From NCBI RefSeq assembly GCF_001593955.1, contig NZ_LTAZ01000012.1, forward strand, positions 124,001 to 188,000: a stretch of DNA of 64,000 nt, in the 5' to 3' direction. This DNA comes from Halalkalicoccus paucihalophilus (GTDB lineage: Archaea > Halobacteriota > Halobacteria > Halobacteriales > Halalkalicoccaceae). Below, piece after piece: positions 9,422-17,553 of the stretch (the stretch's first letter is position 1; the number at the start of each line of letters is the position of its first letter). Below the pieces are notes generated by a model, which saw nothing but the letters and a program-made list of their open reading frames with translations, was not told the DNA's origin and searched no databases. The position numbers and the translations under genes were made by a program.

Positions 9422-10582
9422 ATGTCCTCTCAAGAGTGGAGTATTCCCGAAACCGACGTTCTCGGGGCAATCCACGACGCTTGCCGATCGGATCGGCAAG
9501 CGGTCCTCGCGACGATCGTCCGGGTGAAGGGAAGTGCGTATCGCCGACCGGGAACGAAGATGCTCATCGATAGCGACGGCAACGGCGTCGGGAGTCTCAC
9601 GGCAGGCTGTCTCGAGAATGAAGTTCGCTCGCTAGCGACGGCCGTCCTCGAATCAGGAGAGTCCCGCGTCGAACGATTCGACCTGAGTGGCGATGATGAT
9701 GTGTGGGGGCTCGGCATCGGCTGTAACGGTGTGATCGATATCCTCCTTGAGCCGCTTACCGACACGTTCGAGCCCGCACTGAGAGCGTTCGAGGACGGCG
9801 AAAACGGGACGGTAATCACGGTTCTCGATAGCGAGACCGAGACGTTCGCCCGCGGTGACCGTACGTACTACCACGATGATACCAGCGAGTTCCACGATCT
9901 AGTTGGGGCGTGGCCCGACGACGTACTGAATCATCTCAAGGACCCGGCATCGACGCTCGCAACAGCCGGAAACGCGGAACCGGTCACCATCGACATTTCG
10001 GGATCAGCGGTTACGCTCTTCTGTAATGGTATCGCCGCGCCGCCGGAGCTCGTGGTCTTCGGGACGGGACACGACGTTACACCCGTCGTCAAACTGGCGA
10101 GGCTGGCCGACTTTCGAGTGACTGTCGTCGGATTTCGGAGCGCCGCCACAACGGGCGATCAGTTTCCGGATGCGAACCGTGTCATCTCGTCGTCTCCTGC
10201 ACAAATCCGCAATGCACTCGAGTTGGATGAGCGGACCTACGCTGTCGTGATGAGCCACAACTTCGTCGACGACCGGCTTGCCCTCGAGGAACTCGTGCAG
10301 TCACCTGTTCCATATATTGGCCTAATGGGGCCGCACAAACGCTTCGAGGAGATGCTCGAGGCGTTCGCCGACGAGGGTCGAACGTTTACCGAGACGGAAT
10401 TATCGAACGTCTACACACCGATTGGGCTGGATATAGGGAGTGGTGCACCGTATCAAATCGCGATGAGTATCGTGTCCGAGGTGCTCGCCGTGCACAATGA
10501 CCGCTCTCCGGATCATCTCAGGAATCGAGATGCAGCACTCCATGACCGAATTGACATTGAACTCGATAAGCAATCACAGTAG
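9422..10582 (+). CDS. coxF: XdhC/CoxF-family Mo-cofactor maturation protein
   Basis: This 386-residue protein has an N-terminal XdhC domain (ATIVRVKGSAYRRPGTKML, then GSLTAGCLENEV and GIGCNGVIDILLEPL). Its C-terminal Rossmann-like half begins VVFGTGHDVTPVVKLARLADF. XdhC proteins bind molybdenum cofactor and deliver it, with the terminal sulfido ligand, to the apo-hydroxylase. It starts 61 bp after coxE and completes the plus-strand maturation operon. Both expected domains are present and the length is normal. Confidence 0.88.
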   Translation: MSSQEWSIPETDVLGAIHDACRSDRQAVLATIVRVKGSAYRRPGTKMLIDSDGNGVGSLTAGCLENEVRSLATAVLESGESRVERFDLSGDDDVWGLGIGCNGVIDILLEPLTDTFEPALRAFEDGENGTVITVLDSETETFARGDRTYYHDDTSEFHDLVGAWPDDVLNHLKDPASTLATAGNAEPVTIDISGSAVTLFCNGIAAPPELVVFGTGHDVTPVVKLARLADFRVTVVGFRSAATTGDQFPDANRVISSSPAQIRNALELDERTYAVVMSHNFVDDRLALEELVQSPVPYIGLMGPHKRFEEMLEAFADEGRTFTETELSNVYTPIGLDIGSGAPYQIAMSIVSEVLAVHNDRSPDHLRNRDAALHDRIDIELDKQSQ

Positions 10583-10677
10583 TAACCACTACACCGCTGA
10601 GAGCGGCGAAACCTACTGTAGTCTCAGCTTCTGTCGTAGCCGCTGGGCGGGTGTGGCTCTCGACTCAGTTCGTCTGT

Positions 10678-10800
10678 GACGATTTCCACAGAGTGCAGAA
10701 CCCGCGGTTAATAACTGACGGCTACTTCGATCTGGTGCTGAAGAAATACGACGAGTCAGTAGATCACCAAATCGATGACGAGCAAGAAGGAGAGCAGTAG
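10678..10800 (+). pseudogene. acidic ORF tail, unrecognised gene remnant
   Basis: A frame open from before 10620 reads DDFHRVQNPRLITDGYFDLV and then an acidic tail to a TAG at 10800, with no credible start codon. It looks like the 3' end of a lost gene. The rest of the 10583-10979 gap shows no further coding signal. Confidence 0.3.
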
Positions 10801-10979
10801 ACGAACCGTCTGTTTCTAATCACACCGTGGTGTGATATACGTCCAAAGTAGAACCAGCAAAACCGTTTCTACTCTCTCTACTACAATATTGGAAGAAGGC
10901 TGCTCGGAGTTGTGACTAGGTGAGGAGGGCTTGCCCGGGGTAGTTGTCGTCGACTATGCTCCTTGTTGTTGTCCCGTTG

Positions 10980-11681
10980 TTAGGACATCACGCTCTCTGT
11001 AGGGGGTTGCTCAATATCCCGATCACAACGATCGTGATAGCGGTCGGCTGCTTCCTCGTCGATAACGACGAGTTTCTTCCCACGTTGTTTCGTCTGCTCA
11101 ACCTCGTCTTTCCCAAGTTTGTCGAGGAAGTCCATGACGCGGGCCACAGTTTGCGTATGTGGCTTCGACCCTTCGGCGGCGGTGATGACCTTCGCGATCG
11201 TCTGGCTATCAAGCACGAGCCCAGCAGGTGCCTTCTCGGCGTAGTCCTGTACGTCCCGAGCAATGAACCGAGCGCGTTGCTGATTCGTCGTAAGCTCCCG
11301 GTCGGCGATATGCTCGGGGAACGTACAGATCCGCTCTAATGGCGTCTCTGTGGTCGTGGTCTGGGAGGCTCCGTTCTCCTCGGCGGCGGTGGTCTCTGTG
11401 GGCGTTTCCTGAAGCGTTGTCTCGAGCTCCTGGGTCTGGTCTTCGACGTCGGTAATCCGCCCGCGAACGTCGGCGAACTCCGAGCCAGCAAAACGCTTGT
11501 ACTCGGTGAGCTTCGCTTCGAGTTCGTCGATCCGGTCGTCCTTGCGTTCGACTTTGGCCTGGAGTTCTGCGACGCGATCGGTGAGCGCTTCGAGTTGTTC
11601 GGAAACGGATTCGAGGGTTGGGTTGTCGGTCGTCGCAGGCTGGTCAGTGGCGGTGCTCTCGGTCGTTGTAGTGTCGCTCAT
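10980..11681 (-). CDS. coiled-coil protein with C-terminal helical domain, unrecognised
   Basis: The 233-residue protein starts with a Thr-rich disordered segment (1-22). A strong coiled coil follows at about 25-90 with heptads such as LEALTDRVAELQAKV, then a second Thr/Glu linker (95-115). The C-terminal globular region (115-225) contains LDSQTIAKVITAAEG and ARVMDFLDKLGKDEVEQT, which looks like a winged-helix or DNA-binding fold. It ends the minus-strand operon behind two zinc-finger genes, with a 173-bp gap. I do not recognise the family; a DNA-binding or plasmid-maintenance role is an inference from layout and composition. Confidence 0.75.
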   Translation of the reverse strand: MSDTTTTESTATDQPATTDNPTLESVSEQLEALTDRVAELQAKVERKDDRIDELEAKLTEYKRFAGSEFADVRGRITDVEDQTQELETTLQETPTETTAAEENGASQTTTTETPLERICTFPEHIADRELTTNQQRARFIARDVQDYAEKAPAGLVLDSQTIAKVITAAEGSKPHTQTVARVMDFLDKLGKDEVEQTKQRGKKLVVIDEEAADRYHDRCDRDIEQPPTESVMS

Positions 11682-11854
11682 TGGAAACAGGATGATGGTG
11701 AGACGATCACAGGGCCCGTCTCGTGGCTGGCAAGCGTTTCGACGGCGTGGCTCGGCGGCGTACCTACACTCGGGATAAAGGGTGCTAGAGGCAGGCCTCT
11801 CGGTAGGCGTGTGTCGCTGGCGCTGTGCGAAAGCCCGCCCATTGCTGGCGCGGG

Positions 11855-12616
11855 TTACTCCTGGTGCTGGTGGAGCGGTGTACGAGCGCCCGTGCGGGTA
11901 GCCGGGCTCGTGGCGCGCTGAGTATCGGTATTGGTGATCGCGGGGTCGCCGTCGGGATCGGTCTCCTCGGCGGCGTCGGTCGGATCACCTGTACAGGCCC
12001 GGACGTGTTGGGGCCACGCGCTCATCCCAACCGGCGCGTTACAGTGCGGGCAGGGCTTGGTGGCCTGTTCGCCTTGGCGGGCGATCTGGCAGTTCTCACA
12101 ACGTCGGGCCGTACTCGCCTCGGCTTCGGCGAGTGGGACCGGCGTGTATTGGGCGTTCGTTTGGCAGTTGCACAGTGGGTGGCCCTCGCCGTTATCGATG
12201 TGATAGACGGCACTGGCGGGGTTCTGAATGTGGGTGTCTCGGAGAAGCGCTGTCGGGGGTTCTTCGCTGTGGGCTTCGGTGCTGCCCTGGCTCGGGGCGC
12301 TTGCGTCGAGCGTCTGGATGGCGCCGAGTGTCTGGAACTCCCGTTGGGTGCGAACGTCCAGCGTTCGGCTGAGTCGACTCCGGAGGAGGTGTTCGCTCAA
12401 GCCCCGCGTCGGGTTGGTGAGTTCCTCGTGGGTGCACTCTCGACAATGCAGGCGTTCGATCGCGAACGAGGGGACGTCTTCTTCGCGGGCGGCGTAGATT
12501 GTGACCTGTTCGCCTTCTCTGAGCGTTCGGTTGCAGGCGGTGCAATCGGGATTGGTTTTCGAGAGTCGCGCGCCGGCGAATAGTTGGGTAACGTTGGTGC
12601 TGATTTCGGTCAGCAT
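11855..12616 (-). CDS. multi-CxxC zinc-finger protein, unrecognised
   Basis: The 253-residue protein has several zinc-binding clusters. CTAC near residue 25 pairs with HCRECTHEEL near 60; CNC and CENC lie around 150-175; CPHC is followed by a WPQHVRAC segment near 190-210. The C-terminus is a disordered Asp/Thr-rich tail. Multiple treble-clef or C2H2-like fingers suggest nucleic-acid or protein binding. Its start overlaps the end of the next upstream zinc-finger gene by 7 bp, so they form one operon. No family name can be given with confidence. Confidence 0.75.
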   Translation of the reverse strand: MLTEISTNVTQLFAGARLSKTNPDCTACNRTLREGEQVTIYAAREEDVPSFAIERLHCRECTHEELTNPTRGLSEHLLRSRLSRTLDVRTQREFQTLGAIQTLDASAPSQGSTEAHSEEPPTALLRDTHIQNPASAVYHIDNGEGHPLCNCQTNAQYTPVPLAEAEASTARRCENCQIARQGEQATKPCPHCNAPVGMSAWPQHVRACTGDPTDAAEETDPDGDPAITNTDTQRATSPATRTGARTPLHQHQE

Positions 12617-12816
12617 CGGTCGGCCACCTCACACTCGTCGGCGTGGAAGGCCTCGCGGTGGAGATCCTGCTCGCGGATGGATTCGCGTTCGCAGGCTTCG
12701 CAGCGCCAGTAGGTGGTGGCGTTGGAGACCGTTGGGGGTTCCCGGTAGGGGCCGGTGATTTGGTTTGGTTGTTCGGAGGCGATACTGTTTTCTGGGGGTG
12801 AGTTGCTAGTGCTCAT
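12610..12816 (-). CDS. small C2H2-like zinc-finger protein
   Basis: This 68-residue protein has a disordered Ser/Pro-rich N-terminus. A C-terminal zinc motif WRCEACERESIREQDLHREA is followed by HADEC, giving two Cys and a His/Cys pair as in C2H2-type haloarchaeal fingers. It is the first gene of the minus-strand operon and overlaps the next gene by 7 bp. It probably binds nucleic acid or a partner protein; nothing more specific can be said. Confidence 0.65.
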   Translation of the reverse strand: MSTSNSPPENSIASEQPNQITGPYREPPTVSNATTYWRCEACERESIREQDLHREAFHADECEVADRC

Positions 12817-13022
12817 TGCTTCTCACGGGTTGAGAAGCGCGGTCCGGTGCTCCACCACCGGGCCAATTCTCCTCATTGGCGATACCGTGCTTCCTACTTA
12901 GACATGAGTAGATAGCTTCTTAACTTTTACTATTGGTCAATGCTATTAGCATGGTCTAATAGTAGAATAAGAATATAGATGCGTTATCACTATGCAGAAG
13001 GTCGTGAATATGGGTAGTATAA
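12817..13022. promoter_or_regulatory. divergent intergenic region with two hairpins
   Basis: This 206-bp region separates the zinc-finger operon (minus) from the winged-helix gene (plus). Next to the zinc-finger start are two hairpins, GGTCCGGTG/CACCGGGCC (12841-12864) and CCAATT/CATTGG just after it; both would lie in the zinc-finger leader. The half near 12900-13020 is AT-rich, with repeated CTATTGGTCAATGCTATTAG-like dyads that could be promoter or operator elements. The winged-helix product is a natural candidate regulator. Confidence 0.5.
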
Positions 13023-13235
13023 ATGAATGCAGAGGATCTTCAACAGAGTGATCGAGAAATTTTAGAAGAGCTTCGTAAAGGCCGTTGCACACCTGCTGCA
13101 CTTACAGATTGGACGAGTATATCAAAACAAACTGTCCATAATCGTCTTAACATCCTTGTTGCCGCGGGTCATGTTGAAAAAATCCACGGGAGTGGCTTGT
13201 ATCAGCTCGTCGATGACCCAGAGAAGTCAAACTGA
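13023..13235 (+). CDS. small winged-helix DNA-binding regulator
   Basis: This 70-residue protein is almost entirely one winged helix-turn-helix. ILEELRKGRCTPAALTD is followed by SISKQTVHNRLNILVAAGHV with the wing at IHGSGLYQLV. It resembles the MarR/ArsR-like repressors of haloarchaeal plasmids and viruses. It diverges from the zinc-finger/coiled-coil operon and probably controls it. The ATG follows AT-rich DNA without a clear ribosome binding site, consistent with a leaderless transcript. Confidence 0.75.
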   Translation: MNAEDLQQSDREILEELRKGRCTPAALTDWTSISKQTVHNRLNILVAAGHVEKIHGSGLYQLVDDPEKSN

Positions 13236-13427
13236 GATTGAGACTACAGAGCGGATCGAACACATATATGAAACCCCAGTGTTTTGTCTGAGTCCATGCT
13301 AGACTAATCCTGTTTGAACGGCAAGCTGTTGTTTCTATAAACATTTGGACTTTATTCGAATGAGATTGATAGCCAAGAATTGATAATGGCCCAAACTCTC
13401 TTCACGGTTCAATTGAATATTTCAGTT

Positions 13428-13550
13428 GGACGCTGCCTGCGTCCCAGGAGGGGGAGGGTGCCTCTGACACATCACCACTTCCCCCTCCTTGCAAGGCATG
13501 AAACCTTGCAGTCACAACTAGGTCAGAACAATTTGTAGGCTTTCCCTTTT
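13428..13550 (+). ncRNA. putative structured RNA element, copy A
   Basis: Three hairpins follow each other. P1 is GGACGC/GCGTCC (13428-13444). P2 is GGAGGGGGAG/CTTCCCCCTCC (13447-13488) and encloses the conserved loop core GTGCCTCTGACAC. P3 is GCAAGG/CCTTGC (13491-13509). The 3' end reads TTTGTAGGCTTTCCC and runs into TTTTT, like a terminator. Copy B at 15120-15246 has the same order of helices and the same tail. P1 differs by a compensatory change (A-T pair to G-C pair). No protein is encoded. Whether it is transcribed is unknown. Confidence 0.45.
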
Positions 13551-13747
13551 TACATGGAGCGCGTATTTCGAGCACTCGGCCGGAATTTGGTATCTGGGGG
13601 ACTATGCACCTACTGTCCGTACATAGACTATAGTATGGCCGTTTTGCCGAGAATCCGAATTCAAAATTCCACAGAAAAATTCTGCACCCAGCTTTTGCCG
13701 CTGTCGAGAAATAAAAAAGAGGTTGGCGACGATTCGTTGATTACTCT

Positions 13748-14725
13748 CTATTCGTCCGGACAGTCGTTCTCAGGCTCCGGCTCAGGTTCTTTCTCAGGAC
13801 AGTCATCCTCCGGCTCGGGTTCTGGTTCCTCTTCCGGGCAGTCGTCATCCACCGACTCGTCTTCTTCGTCATTCGATTGCTCATCCGAATTATCACTTGT
13901 TCCATCATCGGACTCATCAGAGTCATCCGAATCGTTGTCCTCGCTTTCATCCGCATCCGGTGGATACACCGTTAGTGATACGGTTTCGTCTTCACCATCA
14001 ATCTCGACTTCTTCCTCGTCGGATTCCCACGTTTCGTCCGGGACATCATACGTTGCTGAGGCCGTATACGTCCCATTTTCGAGTTCGAAGGTCGCAAGAG
14101 TTTTGCTGTTATCGTCCTTGCCCTGGGGTGATGTTGTCTTCGTTTCACCATCAACTGTTACATCAGCACTGATGATTCCATTGTCTTCGGATTCGATGAC
14201 AGAAGCAGTCAGTGTATACGTCTCTTTCTCCTCATTGTCATCTCCGCCTTCATTATCATCATCGTCCGAGTCCCCGCTCTCATCTGAACGGGCAACTTCT
14301 TCGTCCTCCGGCGAGAGCAGTGCCACCACGTCCGGGTTCTCATTATTCAGCACCTCACCCTCATATGGGTCCTCCAGAGAGACATCACCGCTCTCACCAC
14401 CACCCGCTGCAACTGTCACAGACTCTCCAGCTCCAATAACAACCTCGCCGGACAGCGTTCGAATCTGATTGACCTCGCTATCCGTACCCGCTTCGAAGTT
14501 GATTTGATAACCAGTTAGGTCGACCTCACTCTCCCCATTGTTCGTAATCGTGACTGTCTCTGCCTCAGCATCCACCTCAAGAGACAGGTCCATCTCAGAT
14601 TGAGCTAACCCAATTCCCGACGATGAAATCCCCACAGCAGCTGCTGAGACCGCAAGCCCCGTTTTCAGTACCGTTCGTCGGGTTGGTTTCCTCTCCTCTG
14701 ACTTGTTCCTATTGCGTTGTGTCAT
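13748..14725 (-). CDS. Tat-exported lamin-tail-like acidic surface protein
   Basis: I place the start at ATG 14725 (325 residues); an upstream ATG at 14758 adds 11 residues. The N-terminus carries a twin-arginine signal, PTRRTVLKTGLAVSAAAVG. Residues from about 45 to 140 resemble a lamin-tail beta-sandwich (EVDLTGYQINFEAGTDSEVN, GEVVIGAGESVTVAAGG). A second beta domain with TYTLTASVIES and NGTYTASATYDV follows. A very acidic stalk then ends in three short repeats of the form DDCPEEEPEPEPE, each with one cysteine. It is probably a cell-surface protein. It lies between the two RNA-like elements. Confidence 0.8.
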   Translation of the reverse strand: MTQRNRNKSEERKPTRRTVLKTGLAVSAAAVGISSSGIGLAQSEMDLSLEVDAEAETVTITNNGESEVDLTGYQINFEAGTDSEVNQIRTLSGEVVIGAGESVTVAAGGGESGDVSLEDPYEGEVLNNENPDVVALLSPEDEEVARSDESGDSDDDDNEGGDDNEEKETYTLTASVIESEDNGIISADVTVDGETKTTSPQGKDDNSKTLATFELENGTYTASATYDVPDETWESDEEEVEIDGEDETVSLTVYPPDADESEDNDSDDSDESDDGTSDNSDEQSNDEEDESVDDDCPEEEPEPEPEDDCPEKEPEPEPENDCPDE

Positions 14726-15119
14726 ATGACGTGACTGTTCCCACTCACTAACCACCATTAAAGATAGTGTTATCGGAACTTACCGCAAAAAATTAAACTT
14801 TCTGCTTCATTTTGTTCGGAATTATAAAATAATTTTTCATCAGCTATTCATCATCGCTATTTCTCAGAAACTCCTTAGTGGTACTGTCCCATTGTTTGCC
14901 TTCTCTGGCCTCTCACTGGCACGTCAATGGATACTCGTCCATCTCATGTCCTTTTCTATCATGGCGAACTAATTCTTCTTGTAGGGCCAACTGTTGGCTC
15001 TATGAGGAGGAATATAATTGCCTCCCAGTATCTAAACCCAATGGCTACATCGAACTCGGTAAAAAAGGGGTTGTATTATCAACCCTTCTTCTTTCACACA
15101 TCAATTGATTACTGCCACT
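14726..15119. other. AT-rich intergenic stretch without a recognised gene
   Basis: The part next to 14726 is the promoter region of the lamin-tail-like gene. From about 14870 to 15060 short frames exist on both strands, but none has haloarchaeal composition or a recognisable motif. At 15066-15090 a hairpin AAGGGGTTG/CAACCCTT followed by CTTCTTT could terminate plus-strand transcription just before RNA-like copy B. Confidence 0.4.
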
Positions 15120-15246
15120 GGGCGTTGATAGCGCCCAAAGGGGAGGTGCCTCTGACACACCACAGCCTTCCCTTCCGCTCATGGTCATGCAAGGTTCAGG
15201 GGTTACCTTGCGGTCCTAGCTAGGGAGAAAAGGTTTGTAGTCTTTT
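15120..15246 (+). ncRNA. putative structured RNA element, copy B
   Basis: It has the same architecture as copy A. P1 is GGGCGT/GCGCCC (15120-15136). P2 is AAGGGGAGG/CCTTCCCTT around the identical core GTGCCTCTGACAC (15146-15158). P3 is GCAAGG/CCTTGC (15189-15211), and the 3' tail is TTTGTAGTCTTTTC. Stem sequences differ from copy A while pairing is kept, and loops differ in length. That pattern favours a conserved RNA or DNA structure over a simple duplication. Confidence 0.45.
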
Positions 15247-15395
15247 CTATCGATAGACCCAGGACCATCGATAAAGAAATAATGATCTCTCAAGACCGCA
15301 AACCAATTCCTATCCTTAAGTAGGCTCTATACGGCTTGCTGTGTGGTCCTTTCACTCCATGATTGGGTTTTGTCTCAGAGAACTGCCGCAGCTCC

Positions 15396-15956
15396 TCACA
15401 ACCCAAGCTCTTCCCGAACGTCGGCCTCAGTAAGAACTCCGCTCTCGACAAAGAAATCCTGCAATCCAACACCCTGATACCCACCAGGACCAAGCCGAAA
15501 CTCTGGATCTCGAAGGGAGTTTTCAAGCAGCTCAATAACGGCGTTAGCCTCGCGCAACCGACCTTGCGAATCGGCGTCCGGATCTTCAGCCCACGATTGC
15601 TTCACGAGTCTCATCAATGAACGACCCCGAGATAACGGCGAAATAGTGTTATCGAAGCCTCGCCGTTGAAGCTCACCGATATGCTGATGGATGGAATCCT
15701 CGAATTGCCGTTCAGCTCCCGACCGTAATCGATAGGGCTCAGCACTCGATTTAGCATTGTAGATAACAGCGTAACTGCTGTCGTTCCCCCGGTAGGTGAA
15801 AATCCCATCCGGATTGCGCCCACTTCCTTGCTCAAGGTCCTCGACAGTGTAGCCAAGAATTCGGAAACACACTGCAAGCCGATTCTCGAACAATGACTCA
15901 ACGGTCGTTCCGTTTTGCTCTGCCAGCGTCTTCTTCTGGTCCGTCCGAATCGCCAA
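15396..15956 (-). CDS. FokI-type PD-(D/E)XK cleavage domain, stand-alone or truncated
   Basis: The 186 residues match the C-terminal cleavage domain of FokI in layout: ENRLAVCFRILGY, then GSGRNPDG, then SYAVIYNAKSS. FokI's catalytic D450, D467 and K469 correspond to D50, N67 and K69, with identical spacing. The second acidic residue is therefore Asn, which could weaken or abolish cleavage. The C-terminal part (ANAVIELLENSLRDPE, LTEADVREEL) also fits FokI. No recognition domain precedes it. The only in-frame start is TTG at 15956, and the frame opens just upstream after a stop at 16002-16004, so the gene may be 5'-truncated. Confidence 0.6.
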   Translation of the reverse strand: MAIRTDQKKTLAEQNGTTVESLFENRLAVCFRILGYTVEDLEQGSGRNPDGIFTYRGNDSSYAVIYNAKSSAEPYRLRSGAERQFEDSIHQHIGELQRRGFDNTISPLSRGRSLMRLVKQSWAEDPDADSQGRLREANAVIELLENSLRDPEFRLGPGGYQGVGLQDFFVESGVLTEADVREELGL

Positions 15957-16097
15957 GGCGGGAAGAATCGAGAAGATCGGTAAACCGAGATGGCATACTG
16001 TTCAGAGCAGCACCACACGACCGAATGGCGAAACAATCGAATCCGGTGACGTCGGTGACGATTCGTATGGTCAAGGTCGAGAAACGGGGTAACAGCA

Positions 16098-16178
16098 ATG
16101 ACTGAGAAGAGTGATCAGCAGGAACTTGCCGATACGCAAACTCCTTTGCCATCGTGGGTTTCGGATCGATACCTATGA
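16098..16178 (+). CDS. 26-residue ORF coupled to the dehydratase gene, probable remnant
   Basis: A short ATG frame (MTEKSDQQELADTQ...) ends in TGA overlapping the ATG of the dehydratase gene (ATGA). Another 26-residue frame (about 16024-16105, MAKQSNPVTSV...) overlaps its start in turn. Chains of overlapping small frames like this suggest the ends of former operon genes joined by deletion. I recognise neither peptide. Confidence 0.3.
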   Translation: MTEKSDQQELADTQTPLPSWVSDRYL

Positions 16179-17440
16179 CAGATGACTCAAAGTACCGCCA
16201 GCTCGTGGCGGACATGATTGGTGGTATTGGGTGGCGCGACCTACGCAAGACGGATCAGCGCCGCGCGCCCGAACGCGACGTGGAGATCACGGATATCAAA
16301 ACTGCAGTCGTAGAGGGCAACTTCCCGTGGGTACTCATGAAGGTCGAAACCGACGCCGATGTCTATGGGTTGGGGGAGGCGTTTCCTGGTCCGGCCGGCG
16401 AGTACGTCGAGTTCCTCAAACCTGGCCTCGTCGGACAGAACCCGTTCGATATCGACCGCTTGGTGGAGCACATGACACAACTGCTCTCGGGCTTGGGCGG
16501 ATCGACTGGGTATTCCCAAGCGGCAGTATCAGGAATCGAAATCGCACTCTGGGACATTGCAGGTAAGCTCACCGGACTTCCAGTGTACCAGCTGCTCGGT
16601 GGGAAGTATCGCGACGAGGTCCAGATCTACGCTGACTGCCACGCCGGCGAGAACCTGGCGGAAGCCACATCAGTGGACCCACGCGACGTGTACTCGCCTG
16701 AGTCATACGCTCAGGCAGCGCGCGAGGTCGTCAACGAGGGATTCGATGCACTGAAGTTCGACCTTGATGTGAAAGTCGAGGAAGCCGACACCGCGACGCG
16801 ACGGCTGTCCCGCCCTGCGATTCAACACAAGGTCGACATCGTGCGCGCGGTGCGCGAGGAGATCGGTTACGAGCCCACCCTTGGATTTGACCTCCACTGG
16901 AACTTCTCGGTGGAGACTGCGACCAAGGTTGCTCAAGAGGTCGAGGAGTACGACCTCGACTGGCTTGAGGACCCGGTACCGCCGGAGAGCGCCGAGACCC
17001 ACCACAAGGTGGTCAAGAGCACGTCGACGCCCATCCTAGCAGGCGAGAACCTCACCCGTGTCGAGGACTTTCTTCCCTTTTTCACTCAGCAGGCGCTCGA
17101 TATCGCCGCGCCAGATATCCAAAAGTGCGGCGGGCTGCTTGAGTTCCGGAAGATCGCGGCCGTGGCTGATGCATTCGATGTGCCTATCGCGCCGCACAAC
17201 ATATCGAGCCCCATTGGAACGATGGCGAGCGTCCACGTCTGTGCCACCGTTCCTAACGCATTCGCGCTTGAGTGGCACGCCCGTGAAGTGCCATGGTGGG
17301 ACGACATACATACCGAGGACGAAGACGTTATCCAAGACGGCGTGATCCAAGTGCCTGAGAAGCCTGGTATCGGCGTCACGCTTGATCCCGATACGGTCGG
17401 GGAACATCTCGCGCCTGGCGAGGAGTTGTTCGAACTGTAA
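16175..17440 (+). CDS. Enolase-superfamily sugar-acid dehydratase
   Basis: I place the start at ATG 16175 (421 residues), which overlaps the preceding short frame; seven codons upstream are less likely coding. It belongs to the mandelate racemase/muconate lactonizing group. IALWDIAGKLTGLPVYQLLGG closes the capping domain. Metal ligands lie in GFDLHWNF (Asp), DWLEDP (Glu) and LAGENL (Glu), with a catalytic His in IAPHNISSP. Haloarchaeal gluconate and xylonate dehydratases are of this type and size, feeding Entner-Doudoroff or pentose oxidation pathways. The exact substrate cannot be decided here, and no pathway neighbours remain. Confidence 0.82.
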   Translation: MTDDSKYRQLVADMIGGIGWRDLRKTDQRRAPERDVEITDIKTAVVEGNFPWVLMKVETDADVYGLGEAFPGPAGEYVEFLKPGLVGQNPFDIDRLVEHMTQLLSGLGGSTGYSQAAVSGIEIALWDIAGKLTGLPVYQLLGGKYRDEVQIYADCHAGENLAEATSVDPRDVYSPESYAQAAREVVNEGFDALKFDLDVKVEEADTATRRLSRPAIQHKVDIVRAVREEIGYEPTLGFDLHWNFSVETATKVAQEVEEYDLDWLEDPVPPESAETHHKVVKSTSTPILAGENLTRVEDFLPFFTQQALDIAAPDIQKCGGLLEFRKIAAVADAFDVPIAPHNISSPIGTMASVHVCATVPNAFALEWHAREVPWWDDIHTEDEDVIQDGVIQVPEKPGIGVTLDPDTVGEHLAPGEELFEL

Positions 17441-17553
17441 CCTTGAAGGAAGTTCATCATCGATAACCTGAATAAATGTGTCAATTATTCGGTAATATAT
17501 AATTTTATAAATAATAGTAAAATATTTAATATCCTAGTATGGGTATTGTTCTC

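Noticed and set aside
12838-12885. A tRNA in the zinc-finger leader
   Set aside because: Two small hairpins exist, but no T-arm GTTCNANNC sequence or acceptor pairing.
13554-14468. 304-residue serine-rich ORF on the plus strand
   Set aside because: It is the antisense of the Asp/Glu-rich lamin-tail-like gene, whose Tat signal and domain pattern are clear.
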